NCBI RefSeq assembly: GCF_001905795.1
Contig: NZ_LIXJ01000001.1
Location: forward strand, 124,001-188,000
Direction of reading: 5' to 3'
DNA from: Streptomyces sp. CB01580
Lineage (GTDB): Bacteria; Actinomycetota; Actinomycetes; Streptomycetales; Streptomycetaceae
Length of the DNA: 64,000 bases
Shown here piece by piece: positions 37,531 to 47,198 of the stretch. The position numbers and the translations under genes were made by a program. Positions within the stretch are counted from its first letter, which is position 1. Each line of letters starts with the position of its first letter. The notes beneath the pieces were generated by a model. The model made no database searches, was not told the DNA's origin, and worked only from the letters and a program-made list of their open reading frames with translations.

Positions 37531-38442
37531 ATGCAGTTCCAGCAGCTGGTGTATTTCGTGGCGGTCGCCGAGACCCTGCACTTCACCCGTGCGGCCGAGG
37601 CGGTGCACGTCTCGCAGCCCTCGCTCTCCCAGCAGATCCGGGCGCTGGAGACCGAGCTGGGGGCCGAGCTGTTCAGCCGGGCCCGCGGCAACATCACGCT
37701 CACCGACGCGGGCGAGGCGCTGCTTCCGCTGGCCCGCCGCATCCTGGCGGACGCCGACACCGCGCGCCACGAGGTGCAGGAGCTGGCCCAGCTGCGGCGG
37801 GGCCGGGTGCGGCTGGGCGCGACGCCGAGCCTCTGCACGGGTCTGCTCCCCGACGTGCTGCGCGCCTTCCACGACCGGCACCCGGGCATCCGGCTGCTTC
37901 TGGAGGAGGGCGGCTCGCTTGACCTGGTGCGGGAACTGGCCCGCGGCGCGCTCGATCTCGCCCTGGTGGTGCTGCCGCTGCCCGCCTCCTCGCCCGCGCT
38001 CACGACGGTCGAGCTGCTCCAGGAGGACCTGGTCGTGGTGTCGTCGGCGCACGCGCCGCGGCCCGGCCGGGGCGGGAGCGTGGCGATCTCCGATCTCCAG
38101 GGCGAGCCCCTGGTGATGTTCCGGCACGGCTACGACCTGCGCGAGCTGACGGTCGCGGCCTGCCGGGCGGAGGGCTTCGAGCCCTCGTTCACGGTGGAGG
38201 GCGGGGAGATGGACGCGGTGCTCGGCTTCGTCCGGGCGGGGCTGGGCATCGCGGTGGTGCCGAGCATGGTCGCCGGCCGGGCCGGGCACGGGCTGCGGGC
38301 GACCCCGCTGGCCCGCCCGGGGCTGCGGCGCACGATCGCTCTGGCGCACCGCAGCGACGTGGCGCCGCCGCGCGCGGCCCGCGAGCTGCAGAGGGTGCTG
38401 CTGGCCAGCCGGACAGGCGCGTCCCACCCCTCCGACGGCTGA
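37531..38442 (+). CDS. LysR family transcriptional regulator
   Basis: The product is 303 residues. The N-terminal winged HTH is standard: LVYFVAVAETLHFTRAAEAV, then VSQPSLSQQIRALETELGA and LFSRARGNITLTDAGEALL. The effector domain (about 90-295) has the two-lobe fold. The ATG follows AAGGTG. The divergent position next to sdhCAB suggests that operon, or the gene itself, as target. The effector is unknown. The stop codon is immediately followed by a strong terminator stem. Confidence 0.85.
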   Translation: MQFQQLVYFVAVAETLHFTRAAEAVHVSQPSLSQQIRALETELGAELFSRARGNITLTDAGEALLPLARRILADADTARHEVQELAQLRRGRVRLGATPSLCTGLLPDVLRAFHDRHPGIRLLLEEGGSLDLVRELARGALDLALVVLPLPASSPALTTVELLQEDLVVVSSAHAPRPGRGGSVAISDLQGEPLVMFRHGYDLRELTVAACRAEGFEPSFTVEGGEMDAVLGFVRAGLGIAVVPSMVAGRAGHGLRATPLARPGLRRTIALAHRSDVAPPRAARELQRVLLASRTGASHPSDG

Positions 38443-38490
38443 GAGCCTGTCGGGTGCCCCTGACCGATCGAAGGTCACCCGACAGGCTCT
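38442..38490 (+). terminator. Strong terminator after the LysR gene
   Basis: A perfect 15-bp stem (38442-38456 with 38476-38490) over a 19-nt loop starts at the last base of the LysR stop codon. Confidence 0.8.
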
Positions 38491-38581
38491 GCGCGGGGCC
38501 GACGGCACCTCCGGTCCCGGGCCGTCTCGTATCCCCGCCCCGGGGCCCCGCCACCCGGCGGACGTCCGCCGGCCGCCCCGC

Positions 38582-40756
38582 TCACACCGCGTCGGCCAGC
38601 AGCAGCGAGTGGATCCGGTCCGGAGCACCGGGCCGCGCGTAGTACCAGCCCTGGGCCGTGTCGCAGCCCAGGTTCCGCAGCTGCTCGGCCTGCGCCGCGG
38701 TCTCCACGCCCTCCACCGTGACCGCGAGGTCGAGGCTGTGCGCCAGCGAGACGATCCCCTCGACGATCTTCAGGTCGACCGGGTCCGCCGGGTGCCGCTG
38801 CATGCCCTGCGTGAAGGAACGGTCCAGCTTGAGCACGCTGACCGGGAGCCTGCGCAGGTTCGCCAGGTTCGAGTAGCCCGTGCCGAAGTCGTCGAGGGCT
38901 ATGTCCACGCCCATGTCGGCCAGTTGACGCAGCGGCTTGAGCAGGTCGTCGTCGGCCCCGATGAGCGCGGACTCGGTGACCTCCAGGCACAGCGCCCGGG
39001 GTTCCAGCCCCGACCGCTCCAGCACGTCGACGGTCTCGGCGACCAGACGCGGGTGGTGCAGCTGGGTCGGCGAGACGTTGACGTTGATCCGCAGCGGGCC
39101 GCCGTCGCTGTGCCGCTCCTGCCAGAAGTTGGCCTGCCGCACGGACTCCTCCAGCACCCAGCGGCCGAGCGGCACGATCAGGCCGGTGTGCTCCGCGAGC
39201 GGGATGAACCGGTCCGGACCGAGCACCCCGTGCTGCGGATGGCACCAGCGCACCAGGGCCTCCGCCCCGTGCACCGTGCCGTCGCCCAGATGCACGAGCG
39301 GCTGGTACTCGATGAAGAACTCGCCGCGTTCCAGGGCCGCGGGCAGGGCGGTGGTCAGCCCGTGCCGGGTGATGGCGCGGGCGTCGGCCTCGGCGTCGGC
39401 GAGCTCGAAGCGGTTGCCGCCCGCGGACTTGGCCCGGTACATCGTGATGTCGGCGCTGCGCAGCACCTCCGCGGCACCCCGTTCCCGGGCCGGCCCCTCC
39501 ACGATCCCGATGGAGCCGCGCACGGTCAGCTCGCGGCCGTCCAGCCGGACGGGGACGGCGAGCGCGCCCAGGATGCGGCAGGCGAGTTCGTCGACCTCCT
39601 TCTGGGTGTCGGGTCCGGTGGTCAGCGCCACGAACTCGTCGCCGCCGAGCCGGGCCACCATCTCGCCGGGTGCGGTGGCGCAGCTCTGCAGCCGGTCGGC
39701 CACCTCGACCAGCAGCCGGTCCCCCGCCGCGTGCCCCAGGCTGTCGTTGACCGCCTTGAAGCCGTCCAGGTCGAGGTAGCAGAGCCCGAAGCGACTGCCG
39801 TCCTCGGCGCCCAGCGCCTTCTCCAGCCGTTCGAAGAACAGTGTCCGGTTGGGCAGGCCGGTGAGCGCGTCGTGGGTGGCCTCGTAGCGCAGCCGCAGGT
39901 TGAGCAGCCGGCGCTCGGTGGTGTCCTCCATCAGCGCCAGCTGGTACTCGGGCCTGCCGTCGGCGTCCCGCAGCAGCGACACCGTCAGATTGGTCCACAG
40001 CACCGTGCCGTCGTTGCGGTAGAACGGCTTCTCGACCCGGAAGTGCTCGCGCTCGCCGCGCACCAGCTCCCCGTAGTACTTGCACAGCTGCGGCGAGTCC
40101 TCGGGGTGCACCCACTCGTCGACGCGGTGGCTGAGCACATGGTGTTCGAGCCCGCCGAACATGCGGGTGAGGGTGTCGTTGACCTCCAGCACATTGCCGT
40201 CCAGGTCCGCGATCCCGATGCCGATGGCGGCGTCGTCGAACACCGCCCGGAAGCGTGCCTGGGTGGCGTGCAGGGCCTGATCGGCCTGGGTGCGGGCGGT
40301 GAGCGCCGAGCGGGCGATGGCCTCCTGCTCGGCCAGGGTCCGTTCGCGCAGCGCCTGGGTGAATCCGCCTGCGACGGCGTGCTGGATGCGGGAGCAGCGG
40401 GCCCGCGCGTCCTCGGTGGGCAGGGCGGTCGCGCCGCTGTCGCCACAGTAGAGCACCAGGTACGAGTCGATGACGCCGAGCGTGCTGCTGAGCGCGTCCG
40501 GGTCCGTGCAGTGGACGGCGACGAGGGCGCCGCCCACCGCGCCCGCGGGCGCCGCGTCGAAGGGGCGCGCGTGCAGGATGTCGCTGAGCGTGCGGGCCAG
40601 CGGCAGCAGATGCTGTTCGAACTCCGTGCGCGTCAGGGAGGTGGCCGTCGAGGGGAAGATGGCCCGGCTCCAGATCGTGGCGAATCTGCGAAGCCGGTCC
40701 TCGGCGCCGTCGGCCTGCGTGGCGGACGTTCCGGACGACTGGGCGGGGATGCTCAC
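38582..40756 (-). CDS. PAS-GGDEF-EAL protein (c-di-GMP turnover)
   Basis: The product is 724 residues with no membrane helix. The first 150 residues are an uncharacterised helical region, then a PAS domain (about 165-285; FRAVFDDAAIGIGIADLDG). A GGDEF domain follows (about 295-450) with an intact RLGGDEFVAL active site, and an EAL domain (about 465-715) with AEALVRW, a VTESALI segment and DDFGTGYSNL. Both enzyme halves look catalytically competent, so it may make or break cyclic di-GMP depending on the PAS signal. The GTG start overlaps the upstream methyltransferase stop (GTGA). Confidence 0.88.
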   Translation of the reverse strand: MSIPAQSSGTSATQADGAEDRLRRFATIWSRAIFPSTATSLTRTEFEQHLLPLARTLSDILHARPFDAAPAGAVGGALVAVHCTDPDALSSTLGVIDSYLVLYCGDSGATALPTEDARARCSRIQHAVAGGFTQALRERTLAEQEAIARSALTARTQADQALHATQARFRAVFDDAAIGIGIADLDGNVLEVNDTLTRMFGGLEHHVLSHRVDEWVHPEDSPQLCKYYGELVRGEREHFRVEKPFYRNDGTVLWTNLTVSLLRDADGRPEYQLALMEDTTERRLLNLRLRYEATHDALTGLPNRTLFFERLEKALGAEDGSRFGLCYLDLDGFKAVNDSLGHAAGDRLLVEVADRLQSCATAPGEMVARLGGDEFVALTTGPDTQKEVDELACRILGALAVPVRLDGRELTVRGSIGIVEGPARERGAAEVLRSADITMYRAKSAGGNRFELADAEADARAITRHGLTTALPAALERGEFFIEYQPLVHLGDGTVHGAEALVRWCHPQHGVLGPDRFIPLAEHTGLIVPLGRWVLEESVRQANFWQERHSDGGPLRINVNVSPTQLHHPRLVAETVDVLERSGLEPRALCLEVTESALIGADDDLLKPLRQLADMGVDIALDDFGTGYSNLANLRRLPVSVLKLDRSFTQGMQRHPADPVDLKIVEGIVSLAHSLDLAVTVEGVETAAQAEQLRNLGCDTAQGWYYARPGAPDRIHSLLLADAV

Positions 40757-41571
40757 GCCTTGCGTCCCACTCCGCCGAAGCCCGAGAAGGCGAACGGATC
40801 TTCCTGCTCCGGCGCCGCGGGGGTGTCCGGCCGCCAGTCCGGCATCGCCACGAGTCCCGGCTCGACCATCTCGTACCCCTCGAAGAACCGGGCGACCTCG
40901 TCCCGGGACCGCATGATCAGTGGGCTGCGGATGTCCTCGTAGACGCCGACGGCGGCGCCCGCCCGCTCCTTGCTGAGCGGTATTCCCTCGTACGAGGCGT
41001 GGGTGATGACGACGAGACTGCCGGGGGCGAGTGCCTCGCGCAGTTCGGCGACCGCGGCCTGCGGCTCGTCGGAATCCTGGATGAAGTGGAGTACGGCGAC
41101 GAGCAGCAGGGCCACCGGGCGCTCCAGATCGAGCAGTTGGGTGATCTCCGCGTTCTTCACGATCTCCCGCGGGTGGCGGAGGTCGGCGGCGGCGACCACC
41201 GCCCGGTCGTTTCCCTCGAGTACGGCCTGACTGTGCGCGACCGCAACGGAATCGTGATCGACATATGCCACCCGGGCCTCCGGATCGGCCGCCTGGGCGA
41301 CTTCGTGCACATTGCCGAAAGTCGGTATTCCGGATCCGATGTCCAGGAACTGGGTGATGCCCTCGCCCACCGCGTATCGCACGGCCCTGCGCATAAAGGC
41401 CCGATTCGCCTGCATGATCTTGGGGAGCCCCGGCATGAACTCCATGGCCTTGCGAGCCGCTTCCCGGTCCACCTCGAAATTGTGCGATCCGCCCAGATAG
41501 AAGTCGTACATGCGGGACACGCTCGGCACCGAAATGTCTATGCCTCGCGGTGCCCAGGCGGGACGCTCCAT
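40753..41571 (-). CDS. SAM-dependent methyltransferase, DUF574 family
   Basis: The product is 272 residues. The DUF574/Methyltransf_19 pattern is clear: SVSRMYDFYLGGSHNFEVDR near 22-41, SAM-site FLDIGSGIPTFGN near 80, VAYVDHDSVAVAHS near 108, and VALLLVAVLHFI near 158. Streptomyces carry dozens of such proteins, and their substrates are unknown. The ATG at 41571 has GGAG seven bases upstream; a TTG at 41586 is a weaker alternative. It is translationally coupled to the c-di-GMP protein. Confidence 0.85.
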   Translation of the reverse strand: MERPAWAPRGIDISVPSVSRMYDFYLGGSHNFEVDREAARKAMEFMPGLPKIMQANRAFMRRAVRYAVGEGITQFLDIGSGIPTFGNVHEVAQAADPEARVAYVDHDSVAVAHSQAVLEGNDRAVVAAADLRHPREIVKNAEITQLLDLERPVALLLVAVLHFIQDSDEPQAAVAELREALAPGSLVVITHASYEGIPLSKERAGAAVGVYEDIRSPLIMRSRDEVARFFEGYEMVEPGLVAMPDWRPDTPAAPEQEDPFAFSGFGGVGRKA

Positions 41572-42558
41572 CGATGTCTCCAACAAGTCGCCACGGCGAT
41601 CCGGCCATGTTCATGGTCAGTGTGGACCAGAGGCTACTGATCGACCGCCAAGAGAGCGAGCGGAAACGGAAATTAGCCGTCCGTTATTGGTCACACACCA
41701 GTGGCGTGCGCAACCACTCCGTCGCTGCGCGTGACAATCGCGGGCCCCTCCGTCATCGTGAAGTACCCTTGTCCGATGGGGAACCGCCCACCGGAGGCGA
41801 GCCCGAAGGGGGTGCGAGCCATCCGCTCCCCGTACACATTCACCGGCGTTTACCGGACCTGGCGCCAACACCTCGTCACATCACCGAAAAAGGTACAGAC
41901 CTGACGGTCGGGAACAGGTACGGACCATAGTGGCGAACGGTTCCCTCCGTTCCCCGGATCGAATGGGGACGGCAAATCCCTTACCGGCGGAGCCTTTCCC
42001 TCTCCCTTTTACCACGAGGGCAACAACCGGCCATCACCGCGGGCACACTCGGCACCGACGTGGCCGCGGACCGCTTCCTTCTCGAACCGGTGGGCGCACC
42101 ATGCCGCACCCGTCCCGCGGTCACGACTTCGAGTTCCGGTCGGTCGCGGGGCAAATGCCCGGGACGGCTGCCGGGTTCGGACCGAACGGACCTTCGGCTT
42201 CGCTCGTGAAACCGGCCCTCGTGCGTGGCCCGGGCCGCCCGGCGGGCCCCACCGTCGAGACACCGGCGCGTTCCCCGCGCGCTCCCCGAAATCCCCTGCC
42301 CCGACTTCGCGCGGTCACCATCGCAACGCGGCACGGGCCTCCCGGCCGCATCGCAGCCGAATGGTATCCCAGCCGCTCCGCCGTGAACCCGGTCGGGGAC
42401 CGCCCGGCGCCCGCACCGGACGCGCGGGGGCGGCGCCAAGTCCCCTTCGTTCCCGCGTTGTTCAGAGAATTCCCCGGCGCCGCAAGCGCTCCGCCGCCAT
42501 GTCCCACCATCAGGGGAATTCCGGCTCCTTCACCGCGTGCCGCGCGAGCGGCGGGAAC
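41572..42558. other. Long gene-free stretch (about 1 kb)
   Basis: This lies between divergent genes (DUF574 methyltransferase leftward, proline-rich protein rightward). The first 150 nt are less G+C-rich and should hold the methyltransferase promoter. Frames elsewhere (for example 41930-42500 on the plus strand) translate to P/R/A-rich text without family resemblance. No clear RNA gene is seen. Confidence 0.4.
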
Positions 42559-43092
42559 ATGCTCCCGCTCGTGTACGGATCATTCATAGCCCGGTCGGCT
42601 TCCGCCGCGGTGCTCCTCTGGCTGTTGTCCACCCCGGTACCCGCGGGGGCGGACAGCTGCGCGTACGCCACCCTCGGGGAGGACGGCGGGACTTCGGCCG
42701 TCGCCGTGGCGGGCGGCGGCCCCTGTCGCACGAGCCCGCCTCCACAACCGCCCCCGAGGCCCGCGCCACCGCGTCCGCCGTCGCCTCCCCCGTCGGCTCC
42801 CCCGTCACCGCCGCCGGCCCCCGCGCCGACCCCGGAGCCGGCCGCACCGCCGCGTTCCGCATCACCCCGTCCCGAACCCTCACGACCCGGACCGCAAGCC
42901 GTGCCACCTTCCCTGTCGCCCGCGCCCTCCGCACGTCCCGCGCCGGGTACGCCCCGGCCCGTGGCGTACCCGGACTACCGAAGGCCGTCCCGCAAGGTCC
43001 CGCGGCACGGCCCCTCCCTGATCACCCTGACCCTGCTGATCACGGCCCCCGCGGTGTTCGCCGTCGCCGTGCTGCGCCCCCGCTCCCGATGA
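42559..43092 (+). CDS. Proline-rich exported or membrane protein of unknown function
   Basis: The product is 177 residues. A hydrophobic N-terminal segment (about 5-30, ending PAGADS) looks like a signal peptide. Residues 58-135 are a proline-rich linker (runs of PPP, PAP and SPP). A C-terminal helix (about 155-172, LITLTLLITAPAVFAVAVL) then a basic RPRSR tail suggests a membrane anchor. The extracytoplasmic part would be a proline-rich stalk. I chose the ATG at 42559; 42499 would add 20 residues before the signal. It overlaps a possible upstream start of the DUF4239 gene. Confidence 0.5.
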   Translation: MLPLVYGSFIARSASAAVLLWLLSTPVPAGADSCAYATLGEDGGTSAVAVAGGGPCRTSPPPQPPPRPAPPRPPSPPPSAPPSPPPAPAPTPEPAAPPRSASPRPEPSRPGPQAVPPSLSPAPSARPAPGTPRPVAYPDYRRPSRKVPRHGPSLITLTLLITAPAVFAVAVLRPRSR

Positions 43093-43109
43093 CCTCCGGA
43101 GAGACATCC

Positions 43110-43877
43110 ATGTCGGAATGGCTCGTTCTCGCTCTCGCCATGGTCGCGGTCAGCGCCGTGGTCCTGACCATCGCCGTGCTCAACAACCGCCGGGTCGCGG
43201 CGGACGACGACCCGTCCCAGACCCCCGACGTCATCGAGTACATGGTGATGATGATCGGCGTGGTCTACGCGATCGTGCTGGGCCTCGCGATCGCCGGCGT
43301 CTGGGAGGGCCGCAGCGCCGCCCAGGAATACGTGCGCCAGGAGGCCCAGGCGCTGCACGAGGTGAGCGCGCGCTCCTCGGTGTACCCGGCCGAGGTCCGC
43401 AAGCGCATCCGCGCCGATGTCGACGCCTATGTCGCCCACGTCGTCCATCACGAGTGGCGGACGATGGCCGAGCACGGTTCCCTCGACGCCGAGGGCACCC
43501 GGCTGCTCGACCGGGTGCGCGCCGATGTCACCGACTACCGGCCGGCGAACGACCACGAGGCGGAGTCCTACCAGCCATTGGTCGACCGGGTCGCCGCGGT
43601 CGACGACGCGCGCGGCGCACGCGGGCAGAGCGCGGGTGCGACCATGCCCGGCGTGGTCTGGTTCGGCCTCGTCGTCGGCGCGCTGGTGACCGTCGCGCTG
43701 ATCTTCACGCTGCAGATCCGCAGGACCCCCCGCGAACTGCTGCTGGCCGGCCTCTTCAGCGCCCTGATCGCTTTTCTCCTCTTCCTGATCTGGGACTTCG
43801 ACACCCCCTTCGGCCGGGGCATCTCGGCCACCGCGGAACCGTTCCTCGACCTGTTCCCCGGCGTGGCGGGCACCTGA
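43110..43877 (+). CDS. DUF4239 membrane protein
   Basis: The product is 255 residues. Two N-terminal helices (4-22 and 44-64) are followed by a helical extramembrane region (about 70-180) with QEAQALHEVSARSSVYPAEV, then two C-terminal helices (about 185-230) and FDTPFGRGISATAEPF, which matches the DUF4239 ending. The function is unknown. The ATG at 43110 has GGAGAG just upstream; ATG 43089 overlaps the preceding stop (ATGA) and is possible. Confidence 0.78.
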   Translation: MSEWLVLALAMVAVSAVVLTIAVLNNRRVAADDDPSQTPDVIEYMVMMIGVVYAIVLGLAIAGVWEGRSAAQEYVRQEAQALHEVSARSSVYPAEVRKRIRADVDAYVAHVVHHEWRTMAEHGSLDAEGTRLLDRVRADVTDYRPANDHEAESYQPLVDRVAAVDDARGARGQSAGATMPGVVWFGLVVGALVTVALIFTLQIRRTPRELLLAGLFSALIAFLLFLIWDFDTPFGRGISATAEPFLDLFPGVAGT

Positions 43878-44040
43878 GCCGTGTCTTCGAACCGTCATCT
43901 GCCGTGCGGTGTCCGCCGCGCACGCTCGCGGTGTTGTCGGAGTAGTCCTCGTACCGGATGCACGAGGACGACTCCGCGTACGTGCGGACCCGGCGGCGCA
44001 CGGCAGGCGGCAGTCCGACGGCAGTGCTCGGCCCCGACGG

Positions 44041-44883
44041 TCACCGGCGGCGCGGCACCGTGATCCGGTAGCCGTGGTCGAGCAGTTCCGGCAGGTAGCG
44101 GTGCAAGGCCGACACACTCTGCGAACGGTCGCCGCCCGCGTCGTGCGACAGCACCACGGCGCCGGGCGCCGCCCCGTCGCGGACCCTGCGGACGATGGTT
44201 CCGGCTCCTGGCTCGGTCCAGTCCAGCGTGTCGACGCTCCAGGCCATCGGCTCCATGCCGAGATCGGCGCCGATCTCGAAGGAGTCCCGGTTCCACGCCC
44301 CGTACGGGGCCCGGTACCAGAGCGGCGGGGTGCCGGTGGCCTTCTCGATCACCTCGCTGGTACGGCCGAGTTCGTCGCGCACCCCGGCCCGGGACAGCCG
44401 GGTGACCAGGGGATGCGTCCAGGAGTGGTTCCCGACGGTGTGCCCGTCCTCGGCGATCGCCCGTACCAGGTCCCGGTACTCGTCGGCCGTCTCGCCGCAG
44501 ACGAAGAACATCGCGCGGACATCGTGTTCGCGCAGGGTGGCGAGGATGCGCGGGGTGTAGCGCGGGTCGGGGCCGTCGTCGAAGGTGAGCACCATGGCGC
44601 GCCCCAGCTCCGGCAGGTGTTCGAAGGGCCGGGTGCGGACCGGGGGCGCCACCGGACGGAAGCGGGGTGGGGCACCTGCGGCCATGGGTGCCAGCCGGTA
44701 GGAGGAGCGCGCCTCCCGCAGGGCCGAGGAAGGACCGGCGGCACCCGCCCGCTCCGGTGCGGGCGGCCGGACCGGCGTGCCGGCCGGATCCGCGGCGATC
44801 ACGCGCACGGCACCGGCGGTGCCCAGTCCGGCGGTCAGCCGCAGCAATGCCCTGCGCCCCGGAAGCCTCTGATCATTCTTCAT
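44041..44883 (-). CDS. Secreted polysaccharide deacetylase (NodB homology, CE4)
   Basis: The product is 280 residues. The N-terminus GRRALLRLTAG has the twin-arginine pattern of a Tat signal. The NodB domain has motif 1 TFDDGPDP (about 100-107), metal-binding motif 2 HSWTHP (about 155), motif 3 RAPYGAWN (about 190), motif 4 WSVDTLDW (about 215) and motif 5 VVLSHD (about 245). All catalytic residues are present, so it should remove acetyl groups from peptidoglycan or chitin-like polymers. The start ATG at 44883 is preferred because upstream residues are low complexity. Confidence 0.85.
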   Translation of the reverse strand: MKNDQRLPGRRALLRLTAGLGTAGAVRVIAADPAGTPVRPPAPERAGAAGPSSALREARSSYRLAPMAAGAPPRFRPVAPPVRTRPFEHLPELGRAMVLTFDDGPDPRYTPRILATLREHDVRAMFFVCGETADEYRDLVRAIAEDGHTVGNHSWTHPLVTRLSRAGVRDELGRTSEVIEKATGTPPLWYRAPYGAWNRDSFEIGADLGMEPMAWSVDTLDWTEPGAGTIVRRVRDGAAPGAVVLSHDAGGDRSQSVSALHRYLPELLDHGYRITVPRRR

Positions 44884-45169
44884 GACCAACTGCTCGCACG
44901 TCCGCCGCCCCGCACCGATCAGCGACACCGGCCACCGTTCGTTTTGCACCTGATGGGGGGAATGCCTACGACGCGAGCGGACTCCCGGCGGGACGGGACC
45001 GCCGTCGGCACCGGTCCCGGTTCCGGCCCCGGCCCCGACCGTCGGCCTCCGCATCGCGTCCGAAGCGCGTCGCATCCGGCCCCGGGACGCGCCCGGGCCC
45101 GCGCCACGGCCCGCGCCGTACCCCCGCCCGCTCCCGGCACCGGAGGACGGAGCGGATAGCCTCGCTGCC

Positions 45170-45631
45170 GTGACAGACCAGCAGCGCCATGGGTTCGAAC
45201 GTGGCACAGATGGACCGAAAGTGATCGTCTCCGGACTCGACGGGTCTGATTCCTCGATGCGTGCCGCGGCCTACGCGGCGGGGCTCGCCCGTCGGCAGGG
45301 AGCCGTGCTCGCCCTCGTCTACGTCCAGCCCGTGTTCCCGGCGGGAGCCGCGCTGGGCGCGCCGGTCGCCGACGCGACCGAGGAGGTCGCGGAGGGTCTG
45401 GCCAACGAGATCCGCGAGGCCACCGAACGAATGAAGGACATATGGGACGTGCGGTGGGAGTTCCATACCTTTCGCGGAGATCCCTACAACGGTCTCGTGG
45501 CGGCGGCGGACGAGCTGAAGGCGGACGCGGTCGTGGTGGGCGCCTCGGAGTCGGCCGGTCACCGGTTCATCGGTTCGGTGGCGGTCCGGCTGGTGAAGGC
45601 GGGCCGTTGGCCCGTCACGGTGGTCCCGTGA
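45170..45631 (+). CDS. Universal stress protein, UspA family
   Basis: The product is 153 residues. It begins the Usp fold with VIVSGLDGSDSS (about 18) and ends with the nucleotide-binding pattern VVVGASESAGHRFIGSVAVR followed by WPVTVVP. The typical G-2x-G-9x-G(S/T) spacing is partly changed (GASESAG..GS), so ATP binding is uncertain. The start is a GTG. It is followed by a transporter gene, but 109 nt separate them. Confidence 0.8.
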   Translation: MTDQQRHGFERGTDGPKVIVSGLDGSDSSMRAAAYAAGLARRQGAVLALVYVQPVFPAGAALGAPVADATEEVAEGLANEIREATERMKDIWDVRWEFHTFRGDPYNGLVAAADELKADAVVVGASESAGHRFIGSVAVRLVKAGRWPVTVVP

Positions 45632-45740
45632 CCGTCGCGGGCTCCCCGCCCCGGCCCGGCGGCACGCCGTCTTTCGAACGGACGTCGCCTGGGCCATCAT
45701 GAGCGCCCGTCAGCGACATCCGTCAGCGGAGAGGTGACTC

Positions 45741-47198
45741 ATGGCCGGGCTGCGAGTGGGCGAGGGCGTGCTGCGCCGCAAGCCGATCGAGCAGATCGAC
45801 GAGAAGGCGCCGACGGGGGACGCCACCACCCGGCTCAGCAGATCGCTCGGTCTGTGGCAGCTCACGGCGATCGGCGTGGGCGGCATCATCGGCGCGGGCA
45901 TCTTCACGCTCGCCGGTACGGTCGCGAACGGCACCGCCGGGCCCGCGGTGCTGATCTCCTTCCTGATCGCCGGCGTGGCGAGCGCCGCCGCCGCGTTCAG
46001 CTACGCGGAGTTCGCGGGCCTGATCCCGCGGGCCGGGTCCGCGTACACCTACGGCTACGCGGTGCTCGGGGAGCTGGTCGGCTGGTTCATCGGCTGGGAC
46101 CTGCTGCTGGAGTACACGGCGATCGTCTCGGTGGTGGCGATCGGCATCTCCGGCTACTTCGGCTTCCTGCTCGGTGAGACGGGGCTGAAGCTGCCGACGT
46201 GGATGCTGGGCGCACCCGGCACCGGGGACGGTCACCGGGTGGACCTGTTCGCCGCACTGCTCTGTCTGCTCGTGGCGTACCTCCTGACCCTCGGCATCAA
46301 GAACGCGGCCCGCTTCGAGACCGTCGTGGTCGCGCTGAAGGTCCTCGTCGTCCTGCTCGTCATCGGCGTCGGCGTGTTCCACGTCAGCGTGGCCAACTAC
46401 CACCCGTTCTTCCCGTTCGGGGTGAGCGGTGTCTTCACCGGGGCGGCCACGGTCTTCTTCGCGGTGTTCGGCTACGACGCCATGTCGACCGCCGCCGAGG
46501 AGTCCAAGGACGCCCAGCGGCACATGCCGAAGGCGATCCTGTACTCGCTGGCCATCTCGATGGTGCTGTACGTGGCGGCGTGCCTGGTGCTGACGGGCAT
46601 GCAGAACTACAAGGACATCGACCCCGAGTCGGGCTTCTCCTCCGCGTTCAAGTCGGTGGGGCTCAGCAGTCTCGCCGATGTGATCGCGGTGGGCGCGATC
46701 ATCGGCATCCTCACGGTGATGTTCACCTTCATGCTCGGGGTGACGCGGGTGTGGTTCTCGATGAGCCGTGACGGGCTGCTGCCGAAGTGGTTCGCCAAGA
46801 CCCACCCGACCCGGCACGTGCCGACCCGGGTGACCTGGATCGTCGGCGGGGCGTCGGCCGTGATCGCCGGGTTCCTGCCGATCGGCGAGGCCGCCGAGCT
46901 GACGAACATCGGCATCCTGCTGGCGTTCGTCGTGGTGTGCGTCGCGGTGATCGTGCTGCGGTACAGGCGTCCCGAACTGCCGCGCACGTTCCGCACCCCC
47001 GGCATGCCGTTCGTCCCGGCCCTCGGCGTGGTGTTCTCCCTCTGGCTGATCACGTTCCTGCAGTGGCAGACCTGGGTGCGGTTCCTCGTCTGGTTCCTGG
47101 TGGGTCTGGTGATCTACTTCGGCTACTCGTACCGGAAGTCGGAGATGGCGAGGACTCCGGGAGCGGGCACGGGCCGGCCGGACCGGGAGCGCCCGTAG
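45741..47198 (+). CDS. APC-superfamily amino-acid permease (cationic amino-acid type)
   Basis: The product is 485 residues with about twelve to thirteen helices. The first helix carries GVGGIIGAGIFTLAG (about 45-59), the substrate-binding motif of APC transporters. FGYDAMSTAAEESKDAQRHMP (about 243-263) is the conserved loop of the CAT/YfnA group. It imports or exchanges amino acids, probably cationic ones by family. The ATG follows GAGAGG. Confidence 0.87.
   Translation: MAGLRVGEGVLRRKPIEQIDEKAPTGDATTRLSRSLGLWQLTAIGVGGIIGAGIFTLAGTVANGTAGPAVLISFLIAGVASAAAAFSYAEFAGLIPRAGSAYTYGYAVLGELVGWFIGWDLLLEYTAIVSVVAIGISGYFGFLLGETGLKLPTWMLGAPGTGDGHRVDLFAALLCLLVAYLLTLGIKNAARFETVVVALKVLVVLLVIGVGVFHVSVANYHPFFPFGVSGVFTGAATVFFAVFGYDAMSTAAEESKDAQRHMPKAILYSLAISMVLYVAACLVLTGMQNYKDIDPESGFSSAFKSVGLSSLADVIAVGAIIGILTVMFTFMLGVTRVWFSMSRDGLLPKWFAKTHPTRHVPTRVTWIVGGASAVIAGFLPIGEAAELTNIGILLAFVVVCVAVIVLRYRRPELPRTFRTPGMPFVPALGVVFSLWLITFLQWQTWVRFLVWFLVGLVIYFGYSYRKSEMARTPGAGTGRPDRERP

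Noticed and set aside
41572..41614. N-terminal extension of the DUF574/GGDEF reading frame to give a 1010-residue fusion
   Set aside because: The methyltransferase and the c-di-GMP protein are in different frames; the long frame upstream of 40756 is the shadow of the methyltransferase.
41930..42589. A 219-residue plus-strand frame in the 1-kb gap
   Set aside because: It is P/R/A-rich with no family resemblance, and competing frames of equal quality exist; likely G+C-driven.
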